Positions 16,024 through 25,452 of a stretch of DNA of 45,549 nucleotides are shown piece after piece. A program made the position numbers and the translations under genes. The stretch spans positions 1-45,549 of the forward strand of contig DAIUAM010000028.1 of NCBI GenBank assembly GCA_036847185.1, written 5' to 3'. Source of the DNA: UBA4738 sp002413305. GTDB taxonomy: Bacteria > Actinomycetota > UBA4738. Within the stretch, counting starts at the first letter, position 1. The number at the start of each line of letters is the position of its first letter. The notes under the pieces were generated by a model. That model saw only the letters and a program-made list of their open reading frames with translations. It was not told the DNA's origin and searched no databases.

Positions 16024-16135
16024 CCTGAGGTCCGAACCCGTCGCTCCCCAGACGTGTCGGTCATTCGGCCGTGTGGACGATTCCGCAGAAACCGTGTGAG
16101 ACTGTCCGTTCGTTCCGAAAAGAAAGGGGGGGTCG
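16024..16135. other. intergenic gap before the secreted protein
   Basis: The 112-bp gap holds a short GACCT-G-AGGTC inverted repeat at 16022-16032 and a strong purine-rich ribosome binding site just before the ATG at 16136. I do not see a convincing terminator or -35/-10 pair. Confidence 0.4.
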
Positions 16136-17731
16136 ATGAAACGACTCTTCACGCTTGGGGTCACCGTGGCCCTGTTTGCAGTGCCCGCAGCGGGGATGGC
16201 TGTGGGATCGTCCGCGTTCGCTACGCCGAAGGCCGCATCGCGAGTAGCGAAGGTGACCTCGCTGGCGGCGCACAGCACCAGCGTCAGACTGGCCGGCACG
16301 GTGAACGCGGCTTCGATCCATGCCGCGGCGCCCGTCCGCCGTCCGGCGATCAAGATCCCGCTCCGGCGGGCACCACAGTCCTCGTCGACCGGGGGCAGCG
16401 CCGTTCCCGGCGACGCCACGGCGACGAGCCCGCTGCTCACCATCACCCCGGGCACGCCGCTGGCCGGCGCGCTGGGCAACCAGGACAACGTGAACCAGAA
16501 CGGCTTCTCGCTCACGCCTCCGGACATGGGCCTGGCGGTCGGCAACGGCTACGAGGTCCAGTTCATCAACGACGTGGGCCGGATCTGGCAGGGGTCGACG
16601 TCGGTCTCCGGGCCGTTCGCGCTGAGCGCCTTCTTCACCTCGCGGCCGTCCTCGGACTTCATCTCCGACCCGTGGCTGCTGTTCGACACGATCTCGAACC
16701 GGTTCTACGGCGGGATCTTCGACGTGACGCTGGGTGGGGAGATCATGGCGATCTCCAAGACGAACAACCCGACGGGGGTGTGGAACCTCTACAACGTCCG
16801 ATACCCCTCCACCCATGTGACCAACGGCGGGTGCCCCGACCAGGGCAAGGGCGGCATCGACGACAACGTCATCGGGCTCGGGTTCAACGAGTTCTCGGCA
16901 CAGCAGTGCTCGGGCGGCGGCGGAAGCTTCTTGGGCGCGGCGGTGGAGGTCTTCAACAAGGCCGAGGCCATGTCCGGCGCGACGCTGGACTTCGCCTACA
17001 CCGACCCGCAGAGCACGTTCTTCTCGCTGGTCCCGGCCCAGTCCCTCGGAGCCACCACCAAGCTGTACTTCGCCTCGACGGACGGCTTGGCCGGCACCAA
17101 GTTCCATACCGTGACCTCGACGGGTGTGCCGCCGAGCACGGTGACCCTGACGCAGTTGGCCGACATCACGGTCGCCAAGTACAACGAGCCTCCGGGAGCC
17201 CAGCAGTCGGGGACATCGACGCTCATCGACAGCGGCGACAACCGCACGCAGCACGTCGTCTGGCGGGACAAGGTGCTGGTGAGCACCCAGACCGTGGGTT
17301 GCACCCCGAAGAACGACACCGTGATGCGGGCCTGCGCCCGGGTCACCGAGGTGAACGCCGATCCGTCGCTCACCACGGTCTCGCTGCTGAAGGCGCTCAC
17401 CGCCTCCAAGTTGTCGATGTACTACATCTACCCCGCGGCGTCGCTCACCTCGGCGGACAACGTGGTCCTGACATTCAGCCGGTCGTCGAGCACGACGTTC
17501 GCGAGCCTGGTGACCACGGCCGCCCCGCTGGCGACCAAGTTCCCGGGGGTGAAGGTCGTGAAGGCCGGCACCGCCGCGAACGTCAGCGGCCGGTTCGGCG
17601 ACTACAACGCGATCGCCATCGACCCGTCGGGAAACCAGACGAACTACTGGGTCGCGGGCGAGATCGGCGGGACGTCCGGCCCCACCGGTGACAAGTGGAA
17701 CACGGCGGTGGACTCGGTCACGCTGGCGTAG
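16136..17731 (+). CDS. secreted protein of unknown function, possible beta-propeller
   Basis: The 531-residue product starts with a Sec signal peptide: a basic KR, a hydrophobic core and an Ala-x-Ala-type end near residues 26-30. An Ala-rich stretch to about residue 100 follows. The remainder is rich in aromatic, Gly, Ser and Thr residues, with repeated short strands such as PPDMGLAVGNGYEVQFIND, SDPWLLFDTISNRFYGGIFD and GRFGDYNAIAIDPSGNQTNY. This resembles extracellular propeller-like proteins. No catalytic motif is recognised. Only a few cysteines occur, among them those of the NGGCPD and QQCSGGG segments and GCTPKN. The ATG has a strong ribosome binding site. A terminator follows, so the gene is a single unit. 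Confidence 0.8.
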   Translation: MKRLFTLGVTVALFAVPAAGMAVGSSAFATPKAASRVAKVTSLAAHSTSVRLAGTVNAASIHAAAPVRRPAIKIPLRRAPQSSSTGGSAVPGDATATSPLLTITPGTPLAGALGNQDNVNQNGFSLTPPDMGLAVGNGYEVQFINDVGRIWQGSTSVSGPFALSAFFTSRPSSDFISDPWLLFDTISNRFYGGIFDVTLGGEIMAISKTNNPTGVWNLYNVRYPSTHVTNGGCPDQGKGGIDDNVIGLGFNEFSAQQCSGGGGSFLGAAVEVFNKAEAMSGATLDFAYTDPQSTFFSLVPAQSLGATTKLYFASTDGLAGTKFHTVTSTGVPPSTVTLTQLADITVAKYNEPPGAQQSGTSTLIDSGDNRTQHVVWRDKVLVSTQTVGCTPKNDTVMRACARVTEVNADPSLTTVSLLKALTASKLSMYYIYPAASLTSADNVVLTFSRSSSTTFASLVTTAAPLATKFPGVKVVKAGTAANVSGRFGDYNAIAIDPSGNQTNYWVAGEIGGTSGPTGDKWNTAVDSVTLA

Positions 17732-17755
17732 GGAAGCGCTGACCCGAACGCTGAA

Positions 17756-17790
17756 GGGGACGCCTCGCGTCTGCGGGGCGTCCCCTTGCG
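17756..17790 (+). terminator. hairpin terminator after the secreted protein gene
   Basis: GGGGACGCC (17756-17764) pairs with GGCGTCCCC (17777-17785) across a 12-nt loop and is followed by TTGCG. The T-run is weak, as is usual in GC-rich actinobacteria. It separates the secreted protein gene from groESL. Confidence 0.65.
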
Positions 17791-17811
17791 TTCGGCCTGA
17801 GCACCCTCGCG

Positions 17812-17840
17812 TTGACCATTGGCGCCTGCCCCTTTAGACT
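17812..17840 (+). promoter_or_regulatory. groESL promoter
   Basis: The -35 TTGACC (17812-17817) and -10 TAGACT (17835-17840) are separated by 17 bp, a vegetative sigma-factor promoter. The CIRCE element begins 1 bp after the -10 box and so covers the transcription start. Confidence 0.85.
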
Positions 17841-17841
17841 G

Positions 17842-17868
17842 TTAGCACTCGGCACGAAAGAGTGCTAA
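17842..17868 (+). promoter_or_regulatory. CIRCE operator (HrcA site)
   Basis: TTAGCACTC, 9 bp, GAGTGCTAA is an exact match to the CIRCE consensus. HrcA binds this inverted repeat and represses chaperonin genes until heat shock. Its position over the predicted transcription start of groES supports direct repression. Confidence 0.97.
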
Positions 17869-17894
17869 CCACTGCAGGTACGGAGGGAGGGAGA

Positions 17895-18197
17895 ATGGGC
17901 GCGAAGAAGTTCAGCCTGAAGCCGCTGGATGACCGCATCGTCGTCAAGGTGACGGAAGAGGAGGAGAAGACCTCCTTCGGCATCGTCATCCCGGACACCG
18001 CGAAGGAGAAGCCCACCGAAGGCGAGGTCATCGCCGTCGGTCCCGGCAAGTTCGAGGACGGTGCGCGGGTCCCCATGGACGTCAAGCCCGGCGACAAGGT
18101 CATCTTCTCCAAGTACGGCGGCACCGAGGTCAAGGTCGAAGGTCAGGAGTACCTGCTCCTTTCGGCCCGGGACGTCCTGGCCGTCATCGAGAAGTAA
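17895..18197 (+). CDS. groES: co-chaperonin GroES
   Basis: GroES is the 10-kDa lid of the GroEL folding chamber. The 100-residue product has LKPLDDRIVVKV at the start, the mobile loop with KTSFGIVIPDTAKEKPTEG, and the end YLLLSARDVLAVIEK. The ATG at 17895 is preferred, with the ribosome binding site GGAGGGAGG just upstream; an earlier in-frame start would lie within the operator. groEL follows 12 nt after its stop. The operon is under CIRCE/HrcA control. Confidence 0.98.
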   Translation: MGAKKFSLKPLDDRIVVKVTEEEEKTSFGIVIPDTAKEKPTEGEVIAVGPGKFEDGARVPMDVKPGDKVIFSKYGGTEVKVEGQEYLLLSARDVLAVIEK

Positions 18198-18209
18198 GGG
18201 AGTTCCCAC

Positions 18210-19829
<1,620 letters not shown>

Positions 19830-19855
19830 CGCTGCGCACAGGGCAGAGCGAACAC

Positions 19856-19892
19856 GAAGGGCCGGGAGCGTGAGCCCCCGGCCCTTCGTTCG
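19856..19892 (+). terminator. groESL terminator
   Basis: GAAGGGCCGGG (19856-19866) and CCCGGCCCTTC (19877-19887) form an 11-bp stem followed by GTTCGTCT. This is a strong hairpin with a weak T-tract. It can act for both groEL and the reverse-strand membrane gene. Confidence 0.8.
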
Positions 19893-19893
19893 T

Positions 19894-20017
19894 CTATGCG
19901 CCGCGGATCGCGGCGGGAAGCCACACGGGGTGCAGGAAGACCAGGCTGGCCAGCGCCAGCAGAAGGACCCCGGTGACCGGCAGCGCGCCCTCCCTCGAGC
20001 GGGAGACGCCATCCCAG
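19894..20017 (-). pseudogene. possible out-of-frame C-terminal helix of the membrane gene
   Basis: A reverse-strand frame open from 20067 to the TAG at 19894-19896 encodes a strongly hydrophobic segment, GALPVTGVLLLALASLVFL, then HPVWLPAAIRGA and a stop. The frame has no usable start before the helix. It would join the upstream gene if one base were absent from the C-rich run at 20021-20029. This may be a real frameshift, an assembly error or chance. Confidence 0.3.
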
Positions 20018-20398
20018 TCAGGGGAGGGGCTGCTCGCGGGAGCTGACGAACAGCCCGTACAGCAGACTCAGCGTGAGCACCAGGTCGACCACGCCGAACG
20101 ACCACCAGAAGGGGCCGCCCGGGTGCGTGTCATGGATGCCGACCGCCGCGAACAGGAGCACCACGGCCGTCACCCCCACGCTCACCAGCGCGAACCCCCA
20201 GGACCACCACCAGAGCTCCTCGACCCGGTGGCCGACCATCACCATCACCATCGAGAGCCCGAGCGCTTCGACGCCGGCGATGCGGATCCACGGCAGCTCG
20301 GGCCCGGCGCCCAGGGTCCCGGGCGCGACGGCCACGAGCAGGCCGGCCAGGCCCCACACGGCCGCCTGCGCGTAGAGGGCCCGCCGGAGGGAGTTCAT
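20018..20398 (-). CDS. small integral membrane protein
   Basis: The 126-residue product has about four transmembrane helices: near residues 7-28, 36-52, 60-82 and 95-115. Aromatic belts such as WWWSWGF and FWWSFGVVD mark membrane edges. No family was recognised. The ATG at 20398 is preferred because a reverse-strand -10 box TATTGT (20412-20407) ends 8 nt before it, implying a nearly leaderless message; the only earlier in-frame start lies within that box. After its stop, a fifth hydrophobic helix is encoded in a different frame down to 19894 with no start codon of its own, so the gene may be frameshifted. Confidence 0.65.
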   Translation of the reverse strand: MNSLRRALYAQAAVWGLAGLLVAVAPGTLGAGPELPWIRIAGVEALGLSMVMVMVGHRVEELWWWSWGFALVSVGVTAVVLLFAAVGIHDTHPGGPFWWSFGVVDLVLTLSLLYGLFVSSREQPLP

Positions 20399-20498
20399 CG
20401 GCCGGTACAATACTGGGGCTCGGGCGAGTCACGGCGGGGATCGGCCGTGCGGCCGCAAGACGCGGGCCCGGAGTTCGCACGACCCCGAAAGGAGCGAG

Positions 20499-21893
20499 AT
20501 GACGACTGGTCCGCGCGTGGCGGTGATCGGCCTGGACTGTGGCACGCCACAGCTCCTGTTCGACGAACTGGCCGAGGAGGTGCCGAACATCAACGCGCTG
20601 ATGCAGGGCGGGATGCACGGTCCGCTGCAGAGCATCACCCCACCGATCACCATCCCCGCCTGGGCCTGCGCGATGAGCGGGAAGACCCCGGGCCAGCTCG
20701 CGATCTACGGGATGCGCAACCGCAAGGACACCACGTACGAGGGGCTGTCCATCGCCACCAGCATCTCGGTGAAGGAGCCGCAGGTGTGGGATGAGCTGGG
20801 CAAGCGGGGCATGAAATCCCTGCTCATCGGCGTCCCCCCCGGCTACCCGCCGAAGCCAGTCGAGGGCTGGCGGGTCTCCTGCTTCCTGACCCCGCCCTCG
20901 GCCGAACAGTGGACCCATCCCGCCGACCTTCGCGCCGAGATCGAAGAGGAGCTCGGGGCCGACCCGTACATCTTCGACATCCCGAACTTCCGCGAGCAGG
21001 GCGAGGATCTCGTCCTGGAGCGTGTGTTCCAGATGACGGAACGCCGGTTCAAGGTGGCCCGCCGGCTGGTCACGAACAAGCCCTGGGACTACTTCATGAT
21101 GGTCGAGATGGGGCCGGACCGGCTCCACCACGTCTTCTGGCAGCATTTCGACCCGAAGCATCCGAAGTACGTACCGGGCAACCGGTTCGAGACGGCGTTT
21201 CAGGACTATTACCGGTTCCTCGACCGAGAGCTCGGGAAACTGCTGGAGGTCCTCCCGGACGATTGCGTGACGATCGTGATGTCCGACCACGGCGCCCGGC
21301 GGATGGTCGGGGGCGTGCGCTTCAACGAGTGGCTGGCGAAGGAGGGCTACCTTCGGTTCGCCGTGGAGCCGGACGGGCCGACAGCGATCGGCAACGCGCA
21401 GATCGACTGGCTGGCCACCACCGCGTGGGGCGACGGCGGGTACTACGGCCGGCTGTTCCTGAACGTGGCCGGCCGGGAGCCCTCCGGGACCGTACAGCCC
21501 GAGCGGTACGAGGAGGTTCGCGACGAGCTGATGGCCAAGCTCGAGGCCATCGAGGGCCCGGACGGCGAACCGCTCGGCACGAAGGTCTACCGGCCGCAGG
21601 ACGTCTACCCCGAGGTCCGCGGCGTCGCCCCGGACCTCATCGTGTACTTCGGGGACCTCGAATGGCGAAGCGTGGGTCAGGTCGGAACCGGTCAGATCTT
21701 CACCTACGAGAACGACACGGGTCCCGACGGGGCCAACCACGACCGGACCGGCGTGTTCGCCATGCGCGGCGTACCAGGGCAACCGCTCGGCCGGGTCGAC
21801 GGGCTCGCGCTGGTCGACGTCGGTCCCACGATCCTCTCGCTCTACGACATCGATGCCCCGGAGGGGGCGCAGGGAAGGAGCTTCCTGTCATGA
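20499..21893 (+). CDS. alkaline phosphatase superfamily phosphodiesterase/nucleotide pyrophosphatase
   Basis: The 464-residue product has the metal-dependent hydrolase pattern of type I phosphodiesterases. The first metal Asp is in VIGLDCGTP near residue 13. The nucleophile Thr is in TIPAWACAMSGKTPG near residue 50. Further metal ligands lie in GPDRLHHVFW and MSDHGA, and a late His is in ANHDRTGVFAMRG. No signal peptide is seen, so it is cytoplasmic. It begins with ATG after a GAAAGGAGCGAG ribosome binding site. It overlaps cysC by 4 nt (ATGA), implying that the two work together, perhaps on PAPS/PAP-type nucleotides or a sulfated or phosphorylated product. That role is inference. Confidence 0.88.
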   Translation: MTTGPRVAVIGLDCGTPQLLFDELAEEVPNINALMQGGMHGPLQSITPPITIPAWACAMSGKTPGQLAIYGMRNRKDTTYEGLSIATSISVKEPQVWDELGKRGMKSLLIGVPPGYPPKPVEGWRVSCFLTPPSAEQWTHPADLRAEIEEELGADPYIFDIPNFREQGEDLVLERVFQMTERRFKVARRLVTNKPWDYFMMVEMGPDRLHHVFWQHFDPKHPKYVPGNRFETAFQDYYRFLDRELGKLLEVLPDDCVTIVMSDHGARRMVGGVRFNEWLAKEGYLRFAVEPDGPTAIGNAQIDWLATTAWGDGGYYGRLFLNVAGREPSGTVQPERYEEVRDELMAKLEAIEGPDGEPLGTKVYRPQDVYPEVRGVAPDLIVYFGDLEWRSVGQVGTGQIFTYENDTGPDGANHDRTGVFAMRGVPGQPLGRVDGLALVDVGPTILSLYDIDAPEGAQGRSFLS

Positions 21894-22549
21894 CGCACCA
21901 CCCCGATCAGCAGGGCTTCACCGTGTGGTTCACCGGGCTCTCCGGCGCGGGCAAGTCCACGCTCGCCGAGATGCTGTTCCACGAGCTGCGCCGCCGGGAT
22001 ATGAAGGTCGAACTCCTGGACGGCGACGTCGTCCGCACGAACCTGTCCAAGGGCCTCGGGTTCAGCAAGGAGGACCGGGACACGAACATCCTGCGGATCG
22101 GGTTCGTGGCGAACCTCCTGACCCGGAACGGCGTGGCCACCATCACCAGCGCGATCTCGCCCTACCGCCACGTGCGCAACGCCTGCCGTCAGATGATCAA
22201 GGACTTCGTCGAGGTCCATGTCGACGCGACCGTGGAGGAGTGCGCAAGGCGGGACGTGAAGGGGCTGTACGAGAAGGCGATGCGTGGGGAGATCAAGGGC
22301 TTCACCGGCGTCGATGATCCCTACGAAGCTCCCGCGAGCCCGGAGGTGTACATCGACACCATGACCCAGACGCCCGAGGAGTCGCTCCAGCTCATCCTGG
22401 ACGCGCTCCTGGAGGAGGGCTACATCGAAGACTCCACTCGGCTGGTCCACGCCCCGCAGGCGCACTCCGGGCTGACGGACCTGGACGGCCAGATCGGGAC
22501 GAGCCTAGCGACCGGTTCGGTCCCGAAGGGCGGCGAGGGCTCGAACTGA
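21890..22549 (+). CDS. cysC: adenylylsulfate (APS) kinase
   Basis: CysC phosphorylates APS to PAPS, the universal sulfate donor. The 219-residue product starts at the ATG overlapping the previous stop. It has the Walker A GLSGAGKST with Lys22, LDGDVVRTNLSKGLGFSKEDRD for APS binding, and VDATVEECARRDVKGLYEKA. The domain normally ends near residue 180; the last ~35 residues are a variable tail. No sulfurylase gene (sat or cysDN) is in this window. Pairing with a phosphodiesterase rather than a sulfurylase suggests use of PAPS for sulfation or special metabolism, though assimilation is possible. Confidence 0.93.
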   Translation: MTHHPDQQGFTVWFTGLSGAGKSTLAEMLFHELRRRDMKVELLDGDVVRTNLSKGLGFSKEDRDTNILRIGFVANLLTRNGVATITSAISPYRHVRNACRQMIKDFVEVHVDATVEECARRDVKGLYEKAMRGEIKGFTGVDDPYEAPASPEVYIDTMTQTPEESLQLILDALLEEGYIEDSTRLVHAPQAHSGLTDLDGQIGTSLATGSVPKGGEGSN

Positions 22550-22558
22550 CCGGCGAGG

Positions 22559-22587
22559 TCGACCTTCGCCGCTTCGGCTGGTAACGT
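22559..22587 (+). promoter_or_regulatory. promoter upstream of guaB3
   Basis: A -35-like TCGACC (22559-22564) and a -10 TAACGT (22582-22587) are separated by 17 bp. Transcription should start at or near the ATG at 22594 of a 19-codon ORF, about 100 nt ahead of guaB3. Confidence 0.5.
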
Positions 22588-22593
22588 TCCGTC

Positions 22594-22653
22594 ATGCAAG
22601 CCTCGAACGCCTGCCCGTCCCCGGGCGGGCGTTTCGTGCATCACGGGGACTAG
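22594..22653 (+). CDS. 19-residue leader ORF upstream of guaB3
   Basis: ATG 22594 to TAG 22651-22653 encodes MQASNACPSPGGRFVHHGD. The ATG lies 6 nt after the -10 box, so it would be read from a leaderless message. A strong hairpin (22606-22633) lies entirely inside the ORF, so translating ribosomes would melt it. A regulatory leader is plausible; the peptide itself has no recognised function. Confidence 0.35.
   Translation: MQASNACPSPGGRFVHHGD
22606..22633 (+). promoter_or_regulatory. strong hairpin in the guaB3 leader
   Basis: AACGCCTGCCCG (22606-22617) pairs with CGGGCGGGCGTT (22622-22633) as a 12-bp stem with one G-U pair and a TCCC loop. No T-tract follows. It may terminate or attenuate transcription between cysC and guaB3. 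Confidence 0.5.
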
Positions 22654-22696
22654 GCGGAGGGTTCGGCCCGGGCGGCCCGGCGAAGGAGGCCCATGT

Positions 22697-23854
22697 ATGG
22701 ACGTCGAGATCGGCATCGGCAAAACGGCGCGGCGCGCCTATGGATTCGATGAGGTGGCCATCGTGCCCTCCCGGCGGACCCGGGACCCCGACGACGTCGA
22801 CATCTCGTGGGAGATCGACGCGTGGACCTTCCCGCTCCCGCTGATGGCCTCGGCCATGGACGGGGTGGTCTCGCCCGCCACGGCCGTCGAGGTCGGGCGG
22901 CTCGGCGGGCTGGCGGTGCTGAACCTCGAGGGGCTGTGGACGCGATATGAGGACCCGGAGCCCATCCTGGACGAGATCGCCGCGCTGACCGACGACAAGG
23001 CGACCGCCCGGATGCAGGAGGTCTACCGCGAACCCATCAAGGACGAACTGATCTCCCGCCGGATCCGCGAGATCCGTGACGGCGGGGTGGTGGCGGCCGC
23101 CTCGCTGACTCCACAGCGGGTCCGCCGATACGCCAACCTGATCCTGCAGGCCGAACTCGACGTCCTGGTCATCCAGGGCACGGTGGTCTCGGCCGAGCAC
23201 GTCTCGACCCGGAGCGAGCCGTTGAACCTGAAGGAGTTCATCGCCAACTTCGACATCCCGGTGATCGTGGGAGGATGCGCGTCGTACCAGACGGCGCTGC
23301 ACCTGATGCGGACCGGGGCGATCGGGGTGCTGGTGGGCGTGGGGCCGGGTGCCGCGTGCACGACGCGCGGCGTCCTCGGGATCGGCGTCCCCCAGGCCAC
23401 CGCCATCGCCGACGCGGCCGGGGCCCGTATGGAGCACCTGCGGGAGACCGGCCGGTACGTCCACGTGATCGCCGACGGCGGGATGCGGACCGGCGGCGAC
23501 ATCGCCAAGGCCATCGCCTGCGGGGCCGACGCGGTGATGATCGGGTCGCCCCTGGCGAAGGCCTACGAGGCTCCCGGCCGCGGCTACCACTGGGGCATGG
23601 CCACCTTCCACCCCGACCTCCCCAGGGGGACCCGGGTGGCCACGAAGCGCTCCGGGACGCTCGAGGAGATCCTGGTCGGACCGGCGCACGAGAACGACGG
23701 GACCCTGAACCTGTTCGGCGGCCTGCGGACGTCGATGGCCACCACGGGGTACGCGACCGTCCGAGAGTTCCAGAAGGCGGACGTGGTGATCGCCCCGGCC
23801 ATCAAGACCGAGGGCAAGCGCGACCAGCAGGCCCAGCGGGTCGGGATGGGCTGA
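22697..23854 (+). CDS. guaB3: GuaB3 family IMP dehydrogenase-related protein
   Basis: This 385-residue (beta/alpha)8 protein belongs to the GuaB3 group of the IMPDH/GMP reductase family. The catalytic loop GVGPGAACTTRGVLGIGVPQ contains the active-site Cys, and the phosphate site follows in VIADGGMRTGGDIAKAI and GADAVMIGSPLA. The CBS domains of true IMP dehydrogenase are absent. A cyanobacterial GuaB3 has been reported to act as a GMP reductase, so annotation as IMP dehydrogenase is uncertain. The ATG at 22697 has a ribosome binding site AAGGAGG. guaA follows 7 nt downstream, so the pair forms a guanine nucleotide operon. Confidence 0.93.
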   Translation: MDVEIGIGKTARRAYGFDEVAIVPSRRTRDPDDVDISWEIDAWTFPLPLMASAMDGVVSPATAVEVGRLGGLAVLNLEGLWTRYEDPEPILDEIAALTDDKATARMQEVYREPIKDELISRRIREIRDGGVVAAASLTPQRVRRYANLILQAELDVLVIQGTVVSAEHVSTRSEPLNLKEFIANFDIPVIVGGCASYQTALHLMRTGAIGVLVGVGPGAACTTRGVLGIGVPQATAIADAAGARMEHLRETGRYVHVIADGGMRTGGDIAKAIACGADAVMIGSPLAKAYEAPGRGYHWGMATFHPDLPRGTRVATKRSGTLEEILVGPAHENDGTLNLFGGLRTSMATTGYATVREFQKADVVIAPAIKTEGKRDQQAQRVGMG

Positions 23855-23861
23855 GGCGCCG

Positions 23862-25400
23862 GTGACCGACCCGAGGCCCGTGCTCGTCCTGGACTTCGGG
23901 GCCCAGTACGCGCAGCTCATCGCCCGCCGGGTCCGCGAGTGCCACGTGTACTCCGAGATCGTGCCGTTCGACATGCCCGTCGAGGAGCTCGAACGACGCC
24001 GCCCGGCCGGTCTGATCCTCTCGGGCGGTCCCGCCTCGGTGTACGAACCCGGCGCCCCGGCGCTGCAGCCCGGGGTGCTCGCGCTGGGCGTTCCCGTGCT
24101 GGGGATCTGCTACGGGCAGCAGGCCATGGCCCAGTCGCTGGGCGGCCGGGTCGAACACACAGGCGCCCGCGAGTACGGCCGGACGACGCTCAGCGTGACT
24201 GCGCCCGGCACGCTCCTCCAGGACCTGCCGCCCGAGGACACCGTGTGGATGAGCCACGGCGACGCGGTCACCCAGGCCCCGCCCGGGTTCGCCGTCACGG
24301 CCAGCACGGAGACGATCCCGGTCGCGGCCATGGAGGACGACGAGCGGCGCCTGTACGCGGTCCAGTTCCACCCCGAGGTGGCCCACACACCGCGCGGCCT
24401 GGACGTGCTCAAGCGGTTCCTGTACGACGGGTGCGGCCTGCTCCCGGACTGGACGCCGGTCAACGTGATCGAGCGGGCGGTCGACCGCATCCGGTTGCAG
24501 GTGGGCGACGCCCACGCCATCTGCGCCCTGTCCGGCGGGGTGGATTCGGCGGTCGCCGCCCTGCTCGTCCACCGGGCCATCGGCAAGAACCTCACCTGCG
24601 TCCTGGTCGACCACGGGCTGATGCGGGCCGGGGAGGCCGACCAGGTCGTCCAAACCTTCGGCGAGCACTTCGAGGTCCCCCTGATCGCGGTGGACCGCAG
24701 CGACCTGTTCCTGTCCAAGCTCGAAGGCGTCACCGACCCGGAACGCAAGCGCAAGGTGATCGGCGAGCACTTCATCCGTGTCTTCGAGGAACAGGCCGCC
24801 GAGCTCGACCCGAAGCCCCGGTTCCTGGTCCAGGGCACGCTCTACCCCGACGTGATCGAGAGCGGGAGCAGGACCGCGGCCAAGATCAAGAGCCACCACA
24901 ACGTGGGCGGGCTCCCCGAGGACATGCAGTTCGAGCTGGTCGAACCGCTCCGCGACCTGTTCAAGGACGAGGTGCGGAAGGTCGGGGAGGAGCTGGGACT
25001 GCCTCAGGAGATCGTTCGGCGCCAGCCCTTCCCGGGCCCGGGCTTGGCCGTCCGGATCGTCGGAGAGGTCACCCGCCCCCGTGTCGAGGCCGTCCGCGCC
25101 GCCGACCGGATCGTCCAGGAGGAGATCCGGCGGGCCGGGCTGCAGGACGAGCTGTGGCAGGCGTTCGCGGTGCTGCTCTCGGTCCAGAGCGTGGGCGTGA
25201 TGGGCGACGGCCGGACCTACGAGAACCCGATCGTCATCCGGGCGGTGACGAGCGAGGATGCGATGACGGCCGACTGGGCGCGACTGCCCTACGAGGTCCT
25301 CGACCGGATGGCCGGCCGGATCGTGGCCGAGGTGCAGAGCATCAACCGGGTGGCGTTCGACGTCACGTCGAAACCCCCGGCCACCATCGAGTGGGAGTGA
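23862..25400 (+). CDS. guaA: GMP synthase (glutamine-hydrolysing)
   Basis: GuaA converts XMP to GMP with ATP and glutamine. The 512-residue product has three parts in the usual order. A class I glutaminase has the nucleophile Cys in GICYGQQAMAQ and the His-x-Glu in FHPEVAHT. The ATP pyrophosphatase has the P-loop SGGVDSAVAALL. The C-terminal dimerisation domain ends with PPATIEWE, a family signature. The GTG start at 23862 is supported by the N-terminus VLVLDFGAQYAQLIARRVRE. It follows guaB3 by 7 nt. Confidence 0.98.
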   Translation: MTDPRPVLVLDFGAQYAQLIARRVRECHVYSEIVPFDMPVEELERRRPAGLILSGGPASVYEPGAPALQPGVLALGVPVLGICYGQQAMAQSLGGRVEHTGAREYGRTTLSVTAPGTLLQDLPPEDTVWMSHGDAVTQAPPGFAVTASTETIPVAAMEDDERRLYAVQFHPEVAHTPRGLDVLKRFLYDGCGLLPDWTPVNVIERAVDRIRLQVGDAHAICALSGGVDSAVAALLVHRAIGKNLTCVLVDHGLMRAGEADQVVQTFGEHFEVPLIAVDRSDLFLSKLEGVTDPERKRKVIGEHFIRVFEEQAAELDPKPRFLVQGTLYPDVIESGSRTAAKIKSHHNVGGLPEDMQFELVEPLRDLFKDEVRKVGEELGLPQEIVRRQPFPGPGLAVRIVGEVTRPRVEAVRAADRIVQEEIRRAGLQDELWQAFAVLLSVQSVGVMGDGRTYENPIVIRAVTSEDAMTADWARLPYEVLDRMAGRIVAEVQSINRVAFDVTSKPPATIEWE

Positions 25401-25439
25401 GCGAGCCGGCGCACGAGCCGGGCCGTCGGCGGCGGGTCC

Positions 25440-25445
25440 TAGAAT
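25440..25445 (+). promoter_or_regulatory. -10 box of pcrA, leaderless
   Basis: TAGAAT ends 7 nt before the GTG at 25453, with no ribosome binding site between, so transcription should start at or one base before the start codon. No -35 box is evident. Confidence 0.6.
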
Positions 25446-25452
25446 CACACGT

